Part shown: positions 51,155 through 59,963 of the stretch, piece after piece | Position numbering within the stretch: the stretch's first letter is position 1 | Layout of the letters: the number at the start of each line of letters is the position of its first letter | DNA from: Rubripirellula reticaptiva | GTDB lineage: Bacteria > Planctomycetota > Planctomycetia > Pirellulales > Pirellulaceae | Length of the DNA: 64,000 nucleotides | Direction of reading: 5' to 3' | NCBI RefSeq assembly: GCF_007860175.1 | Contig: NZ_SJPX01000005.1 | Span: forward strand, 744,001-808,000 | Made by a program: the position numbers and the translations under genes | Notes under the pieces: model-generated | The model's input: only the letters and a program-made list of their open reading frames with translations | Database searches by the model: none | Told to the model about the DNA's origin: nothing

Positions 51155-52861
51155 TTGACTCACGCAAGGATGCCCAAACGATCCACGCCCGAGACCGTCG
51201 CACAGTGTGTGATTGGGATCGTTGTTTGCATTGGCATCGGTGTCGGTTGCGCCTCGCGGCCACTGCCGACACGTCCTTCGATTGCTGAATTGGTTCAAGA
51301 TTCGCTCGACCATTCGATGCCCGAATTCGACATCAAATCGGCCAATCCATCAGACGACTTCGATGCGTCATCGATTCACCACGACTTGGCGCCCGGTGAA
51401 TCCATCATCGAGGAACAAATCATTGATGACCGCATCATCAGCGAACGGGTAATCAGCGATCAGGTAATCAGCGATCAGGCGTCCCAAGAAAAAACGCTCG
51501 GCCAATCGGTTACCGAGCACGCCGAATTGATTGACGTCTTTCCCCGATCCAGAGATGATCATCCGATCGAACGGGCGATGGGGTATGACGACTACTTCGA
51601 AGACAACGGATCTTCACGGCGGCGAAGCGTACGTCGAACTTCAAAGACGGCTGTCCAACAAACCCAAGGATATTTGGAAGCCGAAGAACCACTGTTGTTT
51701 GATGAAGAATTCATCGAGACCGATGTTCGTGAAGTCTTGCTGACCCTGTCGTCCGATGCAGGCATTGACTTAGTGATGGATGAAAATGTCCGCGGAGTCG
51801 TCAACGCACGAGTGCACAATTTGCCGCTCGATCGAGCGATCGAAAAGGTATTGATGCCGCTGGGGCTGTATTACGCCAAACGCGGCAACCAGCATTTTGT
51901 CGCACCGCCAGACCCGGAATCGCCACTATTTTCGTACATTGCCAGTCGTTCGGAGTACCGTCCCAAACACTTGGAAACGAAAGCTCTGATCGACACCGTG
52001 CCCAAGGGCCTCGTGCCGTTTGTGCAAGAAATCGCCGGCTCAAACTTGATCGTCGTCGAGGCACCGGACCAAATCGCACAGCAATTGATGGATCGATTCG
52101 CGGCGGTGGACCAACCGATTCCTCAAGTCGTCTTGGAAGCAATCATTTGCGTCGTCGAGCCGGACAGCGGATTTCAATTTGGACTCGATTGGCAGCACGC
52201 TGTCGAACTGAATGGTGAAAGCGCATTGAAACTTGGTGCGACCGGACTAGCACTCAGTTCCACCTACTCGAAAGCGGGTGCCGGCGCGATTTTCGACGAC
52301 TTTGCCAAGACGTCGACGTTCATCAAATTGTTGAACGAAAACGGATACCTGACCATTCGCGCGTCACCTCATGTGATGGCCCAAGACAACAAGAAGGCCA
52401 CGATCGCAATCAATCGCGAGACATTCTTTAGTGTCCAGCCACAATCGAGTGGCGCGACCGACAGCAGCGCATTTTTCTTTCAACAAGATATCCAAACGGT
52501 GCAATCGGGGATCAGTTTGGACATCACACCGCGCATCCGCGGTGACGTCGTCACCATCGATATTGAGAAAGCAGAAGTCAGCGAGGACGTCCGAACGGCG
52601 AATACAGAACTAGCGCTCAATCCGTTCCCAATTATCAATCGTCGTTCGGTCTCAACAACGGTTCACGTCAAAGACGGTAAAACCATTGTGATCGGAGGTT
52701 TAGTACAGCGAGAGACGATTGATAAGGTGAATCGGATCCCCGGATTAAGCAGGATTCCGCTACTGGGCTATCTTTTTGAAACGACACAACAACAAACCCG
52801 CGATGCGGAAGTTGTGATCTTTATCTCACCCAAAATCGTGAAGCCCGTTTGCACTCCTTAA
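51155..52861 (+). CDS. secretin-family outer membrane lipoprotein (GspD/PilQ-like)
   Basis: A 568-residue protein. The start is TTG at 51155, chosen because AAAGGA lies 5 bases before it, whereas the ATG at 51170 has no usable site. A lipobox-like GVGC (about 31-34) follows one hydrophobic segment. After a variable stretch with two VISDQ repeats comes an STN-like N-domain (FIETDVREVLLTLSSDAG, shortened; residues about 175-245), a second N-domain, and the secretin domain (about 330-560) ending with KTIVIGGLVQRETIDKV, IPLLGYLFETTQQQ and VIFISPKIV. Secretins form multimeric outer-membrane channels for type II secretion, type IV pili and phage export. Here the flanking genes encode small secreted proteins instead of pseudopilins. 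Confidence 0.93.
   Translation: MTHARMPKRSTPETVAQCVIGIVVCIGIGVGCASRPLPTRPSIAELVQDSLDHSMPEFDIKSANPSDDFDASSIHHDLAPGESIIEEQIIDDRIISERVISDQVISDQASQEKTLGQSVTEHAELIDVFPRSRDDHPIERAMGYDDYFEDNGSSRRRSVRRTSKTAVQQTQGYLEAEEPLLFDEEFIETDVREVLLTLSSDAGIDLVMDENVRGVVNARVHNLPLDRAIEKVLMPLGLYYAKRGNQHFVAPPDPESPLFSYIASRSEYRPKHLETKALIDTVPKGLVPFVQEIAGSNLIVVEAPDQIAQQLMDRFAAVDQPIPQVVLEAIICVVEPDSGFQFGLDWQHAVELNGESALKLGATGLALSSTYSKAGAGAIFDDFAKTSTFIKLLNENGYLTIRASPHVMAQDNKKATIAINRETFFSVQPQSSGATDSSAFFFQQDIQTVQSGISLDITPRIRGDVVTIDIEKAEVSEDVRTANTELALNPFPIINRRSVSTTVHVKDGKTIVIGGLVQRETIDKVNRIPGLSRIPLLGYLFETTQQQTRDAEVVIFISPKIVKPVCTP
51448..51477 (+). repeat. 15-bp tandem duplication inside the secretin gene
   Basis: GGTAATCAGCGATCA occurs at 51448-51462 and 51463-51477 and encodes two VISDQ units, preceded by a diverged one. 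It lies in the variable linker between the lipid anchor and the first N-domain. Confidence 0.85.
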
Positions 52862-52911
52862 TTAGTGCCACCGATTTCACTCTTGCCCCAAATCTAACCG
52901 AACGCACCGCC

Positions 52912-54609
52912 ATGCCTGCCCCACAGCGCAAGGGTGTTCGATTTCGTTTGAGCCTATCATTGGCTCTCGGATTGATCGCCGCCAACTCCACTTCGCTCGC
53001 CGAATCTACCACTTCCGCCAGTGTTGAAGATATCGGTGGAGGCGAAAAACGCGTGACCTTGTCCCAGTCTGTTGAACCGTCGTTTCATATTGAACCGATC
53101 GTGCATCGATTCGAAGCTCGTCGCGGCACGACGATTCCATTTCGGTTCGAAATTAAATCGACCGGCAAAGCAATGAATGTTACGGTCATGCCGGTACGTT
53201 TGCGTCAAGAAGTCACTGGCATCATTTTGCATGACGAACAAGGTGAAGCGCCGGATGAGATGAAGTTCTTGAGCCCGACTGAGTTCAAGCTCGAACCTGG
53301 CGAGTCGACGTTTTTGGTTGGTGAAGTCACCGTTCCGCTGGCAAAATCGAACTACCTTTCGTACGGCGTTCTGGTCCGTGACAACGGCTATGTGTCGGGT
53401 AAAACACCTGACCCAACCGATCCAACTCGAATCACTGCTGGGGTGCGGTTTGTGACCCAGTATGTGTTGCGAGTCGACATTGAAACGGGCGTCAAAGATG
53501 TCAGCCAGATGAACCAACTCGCTTTTGAACACGGCAGTGTGATCAACGAGCTTGGCATGCCTGTCGCAAAGACCTTTCTGATCAACCCAACTGACTTTGC
53601 GTTCGAATGCAGCGTCAGAGGTACCATTGAGTCAGCCACAACATCGCGTCCCAAGCCGTTTCGCTTATCACTTCCGTCCCGAGTCAACCTCGAAGGCGAA
53701 GAACGATACTTAGTGCGGATCATGCCTCGCAGCCGCGTGCAAGTCACTGCACCGGTGGAGGAACTGTTGTTTCCGGGTGAACAGTCACTGAAAGTTGAAG
53801 TAACCAATGGCCGCCGAGGCTTGGTCGACCAGACCTTTGCCGTCAACGTTGGGCAGGGTGATTTCCCAGCCCTCGAAGTCCAGCAAGCATACTTGGATCA
53901 TGAATTGTCCGTGCATCCGGCCCAAATCGCAGTCGGTGATGCAGCGGGTGTCAGTCGGTCCAACACACTGCGATTCACGAACAACTCGGTGCACTCGAAA
54001 AACATCGTGGCCGAACTTGTCGACTTGGCTGGCAATCCAGTCGACGACGTGCAGCTTTCGTCGGATTCCTTTGACGTTCGACCGGGCCGGACAAAGACGG
54101 TTCGGTTGTCGATTTCGTCACGCAACGACGCGGACGTGGCCAAGTATGGCGACATTAGGTTGAGGGTTCGTACGGGCGACGATCGAGAAATAGTTGAGTC
54201 GATTCCGATGGCGATGATCTTTGGGACCCCGGCGACTCCCAACCTAGAGGTTGGCGAGTTGGTGTCCGTCGAAAAGGACGGATTCACTTCCTTTGCAATG
54301 ACGGTCACCAATCTCGGCGAAGGATACGTACCCGTCCATGCTGATCTTCAGATCGGTGACGCGACGGGCAATTCGTTAGACTTGGCGGATGGATTTGGCC
54401 GCTGGCTGCGACCTGGCGAAACGCGTGAGCTGGCGTTCGTGCCACCGAAGATGATCGCCGCAGGTCAGTACCAGATCGTACTTAACTTGGTCACCACTCC
54501 CGACCAAGAACCAGTCCAGAAGACTTTGGTAATTGAATTGGATCCGAAAACAGCCGACGAGCAAGTCGCCGAACCGAAAGCAGCCACCGTAACCAACTCG
54601 CCAATATGA
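52912..54609 (+). CDS. large secreted protein with two PapD-chaperone-like regions
   Basis: Product of 565 residues from the ATG at 52912 (the frame also opens at 52849, where it overlaps the secretin gene). Signal peptide about 1-31. Residues about 48-200 follow the layout of pilus-assembly chaperone N-domains: IEPIVHRFEARRGTTIPFR, a hydrophobic strand, FLSPTEFKLEPGESTFL, YGVLVRD and RFVTQYVLRVDIE (shortened). A second, similar region runs about 335-460 (SNTLRFTNNSV, FDVRPGRTKTVRL). A third beta domain (about 460-560) resembles CARDB-type domains (MTVTNLGEGYVPVHADL). Chaperones of this fold donate a strand to fold fibre subunits in the periplasm. The protein lies 50 bases after the secretin stop. 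The chaperone role is inferred. Confidence 0.8.
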   Translation: MPAPQRKGVRFRLSLSLALGLIAANSTSLAESTTSASVEDIGGGEKRVTLSQSVEPSFHIEPIVHRFEARRGTTIPFRFEIKSTGKAMNVTVMPVRLRQEVTGIILHDEQGEAPDEMKFLSPTEFKLEPGESTFLVGEVTVPLAKSNYLSYGVLVRDNGYVSGKTPDPTDPTRITAGVRFVTQYVLRVDIETGVKDVSQMNQLAFEHGSVINELGMPVAKTFLINPTDFAFECSVRGTIESATTSRPKPFRLSLPSRVNLEGEERYLVRIMPRSRVQVTAPVEELLFPGEQSLKVEVTNGRRGLVDQTFAVNVGQGDFPALEVQQAYLDHELSVHPAQIAVGDAAGVSRSNTLRFTNNSVHSKNIVAELVDLAGNPVDDVQLSSDSFDVRPGRTKTVRLSISSRNDADVAKYGDIRLRVRTGDDREIVESIPMAMIFGTPATPNLEVGELVSVEKDGFTSFAMTVTNLGEGYVPVHADLQIGDATGNSLDLADGFGRWLRPGETRELAFVPPKMIAAGQYQIVLNLVTTPDQEPVQKTLVIELDPKTADEQVAEPKAATVTNSPI

Positions 54610-54675
54610 GTTGTTTGGCTTGGTGCTAGAGGTATCGATCTAGCGTTATAACCGGCTGATCTTGAACATTCCGAC

Positions 54676-54714
54676 AGGCCACGTTCATCCTTGCCGATGA
54701 CCGTGGCCTTTTTT
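54676..54714 (+). terminator. intrinsic terminator of the secretin/chaperone-like operon
   Basis: AGGCCACG pairs with CGTGGCCT, with an inner TCAT/ATGA pair and a loop of CCTTGCCG, followed by TTTTTT. It lies 67 bases after the stop of the chaperone-like gene and only 38 bases before gene B, so gene B may have its own promoter or receive read-through. Confidence 0.85.
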
Positions 54715-54751
54715 GTGGTTGTTGTACAGAGACCGGATCACAATCTTGACT

Positions 54752-55300
54752 ATGAATGGGCACAACTTCAGGGCATCCGCTTTCGCAATTGCGAGCGTGA
54801 TCGTAAATTCGGGCATCCCTTCCAACAGTCGAGCGGACGAACCACTCAACGCAGGTGTGCAAGCCTTCGTGGTTTCGGTGCCAACACGACTCGGCATAAC
54901 CGCGCCAGCACAGGTCAATATCACTCATGATTTGACGGACGCTGTTCAACGATTTCCGGCCCAGCAATGGTCGGTACGTGGAAATTCTCGCGGCGGCATG
55001 GTGATCGAGTTTTCGATCGCCAAAGCGTTTAAGCACCATCAAATCGAATCGGCCAAGAATGATGCTCGGCTGAGTCTTTCGGTCACCAGCACGGACGGGC
55101 CGGCAACTTGGCTTGTCACCCAGCCATCGGACCAAACGTCGCTGTCAAATGACGATGAAACCGCGGTCGTGCAAGCCACTTCGGATGACGTGGGGTCAGC
55201 GATGCTGGAGTTGAACGTCGACTTTGTCGCCGCGCCGTCGGTTTCACTTGCCACGGGCGACTACACCATGGAAGTCGTCTGCACGATTTCAACGCCCTGA
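54752..55300 (+). CDS. small secreted beta-rich protein B (subunit-like)
   Basis: Product of 182 residues from the ATG at 54752. The frame to 54713 overlaps the terminator and is less likely. Signal peptide about 1-29 (SNSRA-DEP). The mature part aligns along its whole length with protein A: FVVSVPTRLGITAPAQV, ITHD, RFPAQQWSVRGNS, AFKHH, LSLSVTSTDGPATW, and GDYTMEVVCTIST. One Cys near the end has no partner. It is a paralogue of A, separated from it by the secretin and chaperone-like genes and a terminator. It probably serves as a second subunit, tip protein or alternate form. Confidence 0.82.
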   Translation: MNGHNFRASAFAIASVIVNSGIPSNSRADEPLNAGVQAFVVSVPTRLGITAPAQVNITHDLTDAVQRFPAQQWSVRGNSRGGMVIEFSIAKAFKHHQIESAKNDARLSLSVTSTDGPATWLVTQPSDQTSLSNDDETAVVQATSDDVGSAMLELNVDFVAAPSVSLATGDYTMEVVCTISTP

Positions 55301-55316
55301 TTAATTACTTATCCGT

Positions 55317-56384
55317 TTAGCACTCTTCCATCGACCCGTGAACTTCGCGTGGAAGGTATTGCCCGGGACCGTCTTCATCATAGTGCTGAGCCATGACGGA
55401 TTCGAATTGTTCGCGAGACTTGATTCGCACGAACGATTCCCGCACGGTCTTGAAGTTCGGGTGACTCGCGGAGTACTTGATGCAGAACTTTCGCATCAGC
55501 ATCGGCGCACGCTCGGGTGAATACGTTTGTTCGCACAACGTGAAGTGCTCTCGCATCACTGCGGCTTGTTGGTGAATCGTCGGTGGCGCCGGCAGCGGCT
55601 TGCCGGCGGCCAGCGCAAGCGATTGCGAAAAGATCCATGGATTGCCGATCGCGCCGCGGGCGATGGTGACTCCGTCGATTCCGGTTTGCTCGATCATTCG
55701 ATAACCGTCGGCGGCCGTAAACAGATCACCGCTGCCGAGAATCTTCAAACGGTCACCGACATACGATTTGACCTCCGACAGAAACTCCCACCGACTCGGG
55801 CCCACATATCGCTGGACCACGGTCCGACCGTGAACGGTTGCCGCATCGAGTCCGGCGTCGATCGCACCGTCAAGAATTTCGAAAAACTGGTCGCGAGCCT
55901 CGGTCGAATCATCGATGCCGCGTCGCATCTTTACCGTCACCGGGATCGAGTCGGGAACGACATCGCGAGTTCGACGAAGGATTTCGATGGCGACGTGAGG
56001 CTGGGACAGATGGAAACCGCCGCGGCACCGCCCCAAGACTTTCTTGACGGGACAGCCGAAGTTGACATCGATAATGTCGAAGCCTGCATTGGCAAGCTTG
56101 AGTGCTCCGGCAGAGAACTGTTCAGGCTCCGCTCCCATCAATTGGCCACCCACGGGTGGTTCATCAGGATGGATGTCCAGGAAGTGACGTGTCTTTTCGC
56201 GATTGCCCAACTGCAGCAAAAACTGGTCCAACATGACTTCACACAGCGTGTAGCTGGCGCCGTGGCGTCGAGCGATTAGTCGCATCGGCAGGTCGCTGTA
56301 CCCAGACAATGCCGCCTGGACGATCGGGGATCCGATGACGACATTGCCGATCTTCAGCGGTGGAATTGCGACAGTGCTGTTCAT
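55317..56384 (-). CDS. dus: tRNA-dihydrouridine synthase
   Basis: Product of 355 residues from the ATG at 56384 (the frame runs 16 codons further). FMN-barrel blocks: IVQAALSGYSDLPMRLIAR, DVNFGCPVKKVLGRCRGG with the catalytic-region Cys, VTVKMRRGID, VHGRTVVQRY, LGSGDLFTAADGYRM and GVTIARGAIGNPWIF (shortened in part). These are the DUS-family hallmarks; the enzyme reduces uridine in the D-loop of tRNA with NADPH. The CPVKKVxGxCRGG form differs from the usual GAGSALL and is probably a planctomycete variant. It is convergent with gene B. Confidence 0.94.
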   Translation of the reverse strand: MNSTVAIPPLKIGNVVIGSPIVQAALSGYSDLPMRLIARRHGASYTLCEVMLDQFLLQLGNREKTRHFLDIHPDEPPVGGQLMGAEPEQFSAGALKLANAGFDIIDVNFGCPVKKVLGRCRGGFHLSQPHVAIEILRRTRDVVPDSIPVTVKMRRGIDDSTEARDQFFEILDGAIDAGLDAATVHGRTVVQRYVGPSRWEFLSEVKSYVGDRLKILGSGDLFTAADGYRMIEQTGIDGVTIARGAIGNPWIFSQSLALAAGKPLPAPPTIHQQAAVMREHFTLCEQTYSPERAPMLMRKFCIKYSASHPNFKTVRESFVRIKSREQFESVMAQHYDEDGPGQYLPREVHGSMEEC

Positions 56385-56450
56385 GCCAAAGAGGCTCCGA
56401 TCGGATAGGATGTTCGGCCGAGACGACTTCACGAACTCAGGGAAACCGCA

Positions 56451-57617
56451 ATGACGATGTCTCTACTGCTGCGGTCATTGATCATCTTTACCGCTACGGC
56501 CGTGTTTGCCAACGGCGCAGAACCTCCGACACCTGCTGCGGGCTCCGCAGCCTCAACTCAGCCAACCACTAAGACAACGATGCAAATTGAAAGTCAAGCT
56601 TTCGGGACGACTCCCGCAGGCGACGAAGTGACCAAGTTTACGCTGACCAACACCAAAGGTCACTCGATTTCAGTCATGAACTGGGGTGCGACTTTGATGG
56701 AAGTCAACGTGCCCGACCGCGACGGCAAGCTTGCGAACGTCAATTTGTGCTTCGATTCGCTGAAGCCCTATTTGTCGGGGCACCCGTACTTTGGCAGTTC
56801 CGTGGGTCGTTTCTGCAACCGCATCGAACACGGCAAATTTGCGATCGATGGCGTCGATTACCAAGTCACCCTGAACGCAGGCAAACACCATTTGCACGGT
56901 GGCAAAAAGGGATTCACGTACAAGACCTGGGACTCGGCGACGTATCAAACTGACGATGCCGTGGGCGTGAAGTTCAACCTGACCAGCCCCGATGGCGAAG
57001 AAGGATATCCCGGAACCGTCGATGCAACGGTCGATTATCAGTGGAACGACGACAACGAATTGACCATTGATTTTGCCGCTACTACGGACGCGGCGACTCA
57101 CATCAACATGACCAACCACAGTTACTGGAATCTTGGCGGAGCAGGTTCCGGTTCAGCGATGGATCACGTCGCCGTAATCGAAGCAGATGAGATTCTTGAT
57201 GTCGATGAAGACTTGATTCCGACCGGCACGATCAATTCGGTCGATGGCACCGTATTCGATTTCCGAACGTCTCGCTCATTCGGCGAACGAGTCGATACGC
57301 TGGCCGCGACAAAAGGATACGACCACTGCTATGTCGTTCGCGGCACAACGGGCCAGATGCGACGGGCGGCAACGGTGTCGGATCCCAAAACGGGCCGAGT
57401 GTTGGAAATCGAAACCACTCAGCCCGGGATGCAGCTGTATACCGCAAACCATTTGCCGGGGACTGATAAATCCGCCGGTGCCGGCATGCACGAAGCGTTC
57501 TGTTTGGAAACCCAGCACTATCCCAACACACCGAACCGGCCAGCGTTCCCGACAACTCTGTTGAAGCCTGGCAGCAAGATGCGGGAAACAACCGTCCACC
57601 GTTTCTCAGTCGAGTAA
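56451..57617 (+). CDS. secreted aldose 1-epimerase (galactose mutarotase)
   Basis: A 388-residue protein with a signal peptide (about 1-24, VFANGAE). Family blocks: SVMNWGATLMEVNVPDRDG, SVGRFCNRIEHGKFAIDG, LHGGKKGF, MTNHSYWNLGG with the substrate His, DHCYVVRG and FCLETQHYPNTPNRP with the catalytic Glu. Aldose 1-epimerases interconvert alpha and beta anomers of hexoses. A signal peptide places it in the periplasm, consistent with uptake of sugars released outside the cell. It is divergent from dus. Usual length is about 340; the extra residues lie at the N-terminus. Confidence 0.95.
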   Translation: MTMSLLLRSLIIFTATAVFANGAEPPTPAAGSAASTQPTTKTTMQIESQAFGTTPAGDEVTKFTLTNTKGHSISVMNWGATLMEVNVPDRDGKLANVNLCFDSLKPYLSGHPYFGSSVGRFCNRIEHGKFAIDGVDYQVTLNAGKHHLHGGKKGFTYKTWDSATYQTDDAVGVKFNLTSPDGEEGYPGTVDATVDYQWNDDNELTIDFAATTDAATHINMTNHSYWNLGGAGSGSAMDHVAVIEADEILDVDEDLIPTGTINSVDGTVFDFRTSRSFGERVDTLAATKGYDHCYVVRGTTGQMRRAATVSDPKTGRVLEIETTQPGMQLYTANHLPGTDKSAGAGMHEAFCLETQHYPNTPNRPAFPTTLLKPGSKMRETTVHRFSVE

Positions 57618-57688
57618 AGTATTTGGTCAAGTAACTCGACGAATTCCTTTCACGAAATCAGGCGTCCGTCAAGTAAGCAAACGCATCA

Positions 57689-57718
57689 AACCCGGGTCCA
57701 AGTGGACTCGGGTTTTTT
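57689..57718 (+). terminator. intrinsic terminator after the mutarotase gene
   Basis: AACCCGGGTCC pairs with GGACTCGGGTT (one G-U) around a 4-base loop, followed by a run of six T. It lies 72 bases after the mutarotase stop. Confidence 0.9.
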
Positions 57719-57818
57719 CGCGCGCCTCTGGCACGTGATTTGATTTATTCGTGAATTATCTTTTTTGACGGCGTTTAAAGCGACCAATCAAAACGGCAAT
57801 GAAGAATTTGCATTTGCC

Positions 57819-57847
57819 TTGACGCAAAAACCGCGTAAAGTTAACGT
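57819..57847 (+). promoter_or_regulatory. candidate promoter of the C39-like gene
   Basis: TTGACG at 57819-57824, a 17-base spacer, and a weak -10 TAACGT at 57842-57847, 46 bases before the start codon. Only the -35 is a good match, so this is a tentative call. Confidence 0.3.
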
Positions 57848-57892
57848 GCAATTAACAATTCGACTGTTCTCTTCGCCGACGGAGTTTGTGGT

Positions 57893-58753
57893 ATGTCAGC
57901 AGACCTGGCCTTCGGTATTTTTGCGATTACCGGGCTATCGGCCTTGGCATACACAGTCGGCCGCCGCGTTGGCTTGAACTCGGGGAAGGCACGGCAACCT
58001 TACTTTCTAGCATCAATGTTGGCTGGCCTCGTTTTCTCTTGGGAAATGGCGGGCAAGTTGTCTTGGGCGGTTGTTTTCCCAACTTCCTCGGTATTGTTCT
58101 GGGCAAATTTGATGCCGGTCATCCTGTCGTTCGCGGCCGGCATCGCTTGCACGATGGTCTCGCTGACGGGTTGGCGACGCCAAGGCACGGTCATTGGACT
58201 GATGCTGTTGACGATCGGCTACACGTTGACTCCGATAGCTCGGCCTATTTTTGCGCGGGCTGAAACGGACGAAATTGCGACGTGGCGAGACAACGTTTGT
58301 TTGCAAAGTCACTCGGCGACATGCGCCCCGGCCGCCGCGGCAACGCTGCTGAGTCTTTCCGGGATCAGTGCGACTGAGTTTGCGATGGTGTCGCCTTGTT
58401 TGACCAGCAGCATGGGCACCGAGCCGCTGGGGTTATTCCGCGGGCTCGCGATTGCAGCATCTGGCAAACCCGTTCGTCCGGCCGTCGCATCGTCGGATCC
58501 GGCGACGTGGACCGAAGGCGACCAGTTGCCCAATATCGCGCTAGTCGAATTCGAATTGGCCGATTCACAGGGATCGAGCGGCCGCATCTTTGGTCCGCAG
58601 CATGAAGGGCACGCGGTCGTCATTCATGGGCGTGACCCACGCGGCAACTGGATTGTGCTGGACCCTGCGTTCGGCCGAACGGTCTGGTCACCATCGACAT
58701 TCGAGTCTCGTTTCACCGGCGATGCGATCTACATGAAGTCAGTATCAAAGTAG
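57893..58753 (+). CDS. membrane-anchored C39-like cysteine peptidase
   Basis: A 286-residue protein with a GGAG site 8 bases before its ATG. Four hydrophobic segments (about 5-25, 35-55, 60-80, 95-115) precede a soluble domain. That domain has the C39 peptidase order: CLQSHSATCAPAAAATLL (the second Cys in the catalytic position), GHAVVIHGRDPRGNW (His) and IVLDPAFGR (Asp). C39 peptidases usually cut leader peptides of exported peptides as part of ABC exporters. Here the domain stands alone on a membrane anchor with no ATPase. The residues for activity appear present. The orientation of the domain and the substrate are unknown. Confidence 0.85.
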   Translation: MSADLAFGIFAITGLSALAYTVGRRVGLNSGKARQPYFLASMLAGLVFSWEMAGKLSWAVVFPTSSVLFWANLMPVILSFAAGIACTMVSLTGWRRQGTVIGLMLLTIGYTLTPIARPIFARAETDEIATWRDNVCLQSHSATCAPAAAATLLSLSGISATEFAMVSPCLTSSMGTEPLGLFRGLAIAASGKPVRPAVASSDPATWTEGDQLPNIALVEFELADSQGSSGRIFGPQHEGHAVVIHGRDPRGNWIVLDPAFGRTVWSPSTFESRFTGDAIYMKSVSK

Positions 58754-58910
58754 GCTAGGCAGACCGCGTTGCAGGCCACATCTTCCCGCCGCACCGCCTT
58801 GCATCGCCGACTTGAGTTCAATACCGCAGAAAGTTGAAATTGATCTTGCCGTTGGTGAAACTTGGTCGCTAGTGTCCGGTCGTCTCGGAATGCGTTTTTA
58901 GGGAAACAGG

Positions 58911-59765
58911 ATGTTTTGCCTTCCACACCACCATCGGAAATTGCCAGCGATCGCGGCCATCGTGATCTTCGCTGTTGCGATCTCGTCGGCCGGTTGCAGC
59001 CAGAATCCATACTTGGCGGCTCCCGGCGGTGCGGCTTGGAACATGCCGGCCAACGCAGCTATTTCGCAAAACGACGCCCGTTTAGCCGAACTGAATCGCC
59101 GTGTCCAATTGCTGGACGACAATAATCGGCAACTAACGACCCAATTGGCTCAAAGCGACCAGCAGATTCAAGTCTACAAAGACGAATCCGAACTGCTGCG
59201 AAATCAGCTTGCCGCGGTCAGCAATCAGATGGAATCGACGGCCATCGCCGCTCGTAACGCCCAAACGCAAGTCCGCGGCATGCAAGCCTCGGCTCAAGTT
59301 CGCGGGGGCGCGACGATCCAGCCAAACACGAACCTGACTCAGATGGCAAGCCGTTTGAACTTGGGTGGCATTCCTGTCCAGCAGGATGGCAACGTCATTC
59401 GGATCTCGGTTCCGTCGGATCAGTTGTTTGCACCGGGATCGGCTCAAATGAATGCGCAAGCAGCGACGACGCTTGATCCCATCGCGACCCAGCTCGTTCG
59501 CATGTTTCCACGAAACCGAATTGGCATTGAAGGCTACACCGACAATGCGCCGCTGTACGGTGGCGGTTTCGCGAGTGCTCATCAATTGACCGCCGCTCAA
59601 GCATCGGCGGTGCTGGATCTGCTGAGTCGCCGAAACGGGATGCCACCGAATCAATTGTTCACGGTCGCGCAAGGGTCCAACAATCCACGCCAGTCCAATG
59701 ACACGCCCGCCGGTCGCGCGGCCAATCGACGTGTCGAGTTGGTCATCTATCCCGACAACTATTAG
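58911..59765 (+). CDS. OmpA-family peptidoglycan-associated lipoprotein
   Basis: A 284-residue protein with a lipobox ISSAGC (Cys about 28). A coiled-coil stretch follows (about 60-120: LAELNRRVQLLDDNNRQL and QQIQVYKDESELLRNQL). The C-terminal OmpA domain (about 165-280) has RIGIEGYTDNAPLYGGG, TAAQASAVLDLL and PAGRAANRRVELVIYP, the latter with the diaminopimelate-binding Asp/Arg pattern (TDN and NRRVE). It should tie the outer membrane to peptidoglycan, so peptidoglycan is likely present in this organism. Confidence 0.92.
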   Translation: MFCLPHHHRKLPAIAAIVIFAVAISSAGCSQNPYLAAPGGAAWNMPANAAISQNDARLAELNRRVQLLDDNNRQLTTQLAQSDQQIQVYKDESELLRNQLAAVSNQMESTAIAARNAQTQVRGMQASAQVRGGATIQPNTNLTQMASRLNLGGIPVQQDGNVIRISVPSDQLFAPGSAQMNAQAATTLDPIATQLVRMFPRNRIGIEGYTDNAPLYGGGFASAHQLTAAQASAVLDLLSRRNGMPPNQLFTVAQGSNNPRQSNDTPAGRAANRRVELVIYPDNY

Positions 59766-59784
59766 TCGTTGATCGCAGCCTTCT

Positions 59785-59838
59785 GTTCCGGTCGCATGGG
59801 TTTCGGTCACATAGGGTTCCGGTCGCATGGGTTTCGGT
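59785..59838. repeat. 23-bp direct repeats upstream of pheT
   Basis: GTTCCGGTCGCATGGGTTTC with GGT following occurs at 59785-59807 and again at 59816-59838 (period 31 bases). A degenerate copy (TTTCGGTCACATAGGGT) sits between, suggesting four imperfect 15-16-bp units. It lies in the 198-bp gap before pheT. Confidence 0.85.
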
Positions 59839-59963
59839 AGCCGCCGAAGAAGTGGGCTGGCTGATCTCGTCAATCCGGTTTTTGCCGATCTTTTGCGGAT
59901 TTCGGCGGTCCGATAGACTATCCGGCTTCTTCTTTGTCCTCGTTTGCTGCTTGAAATCCCGCC

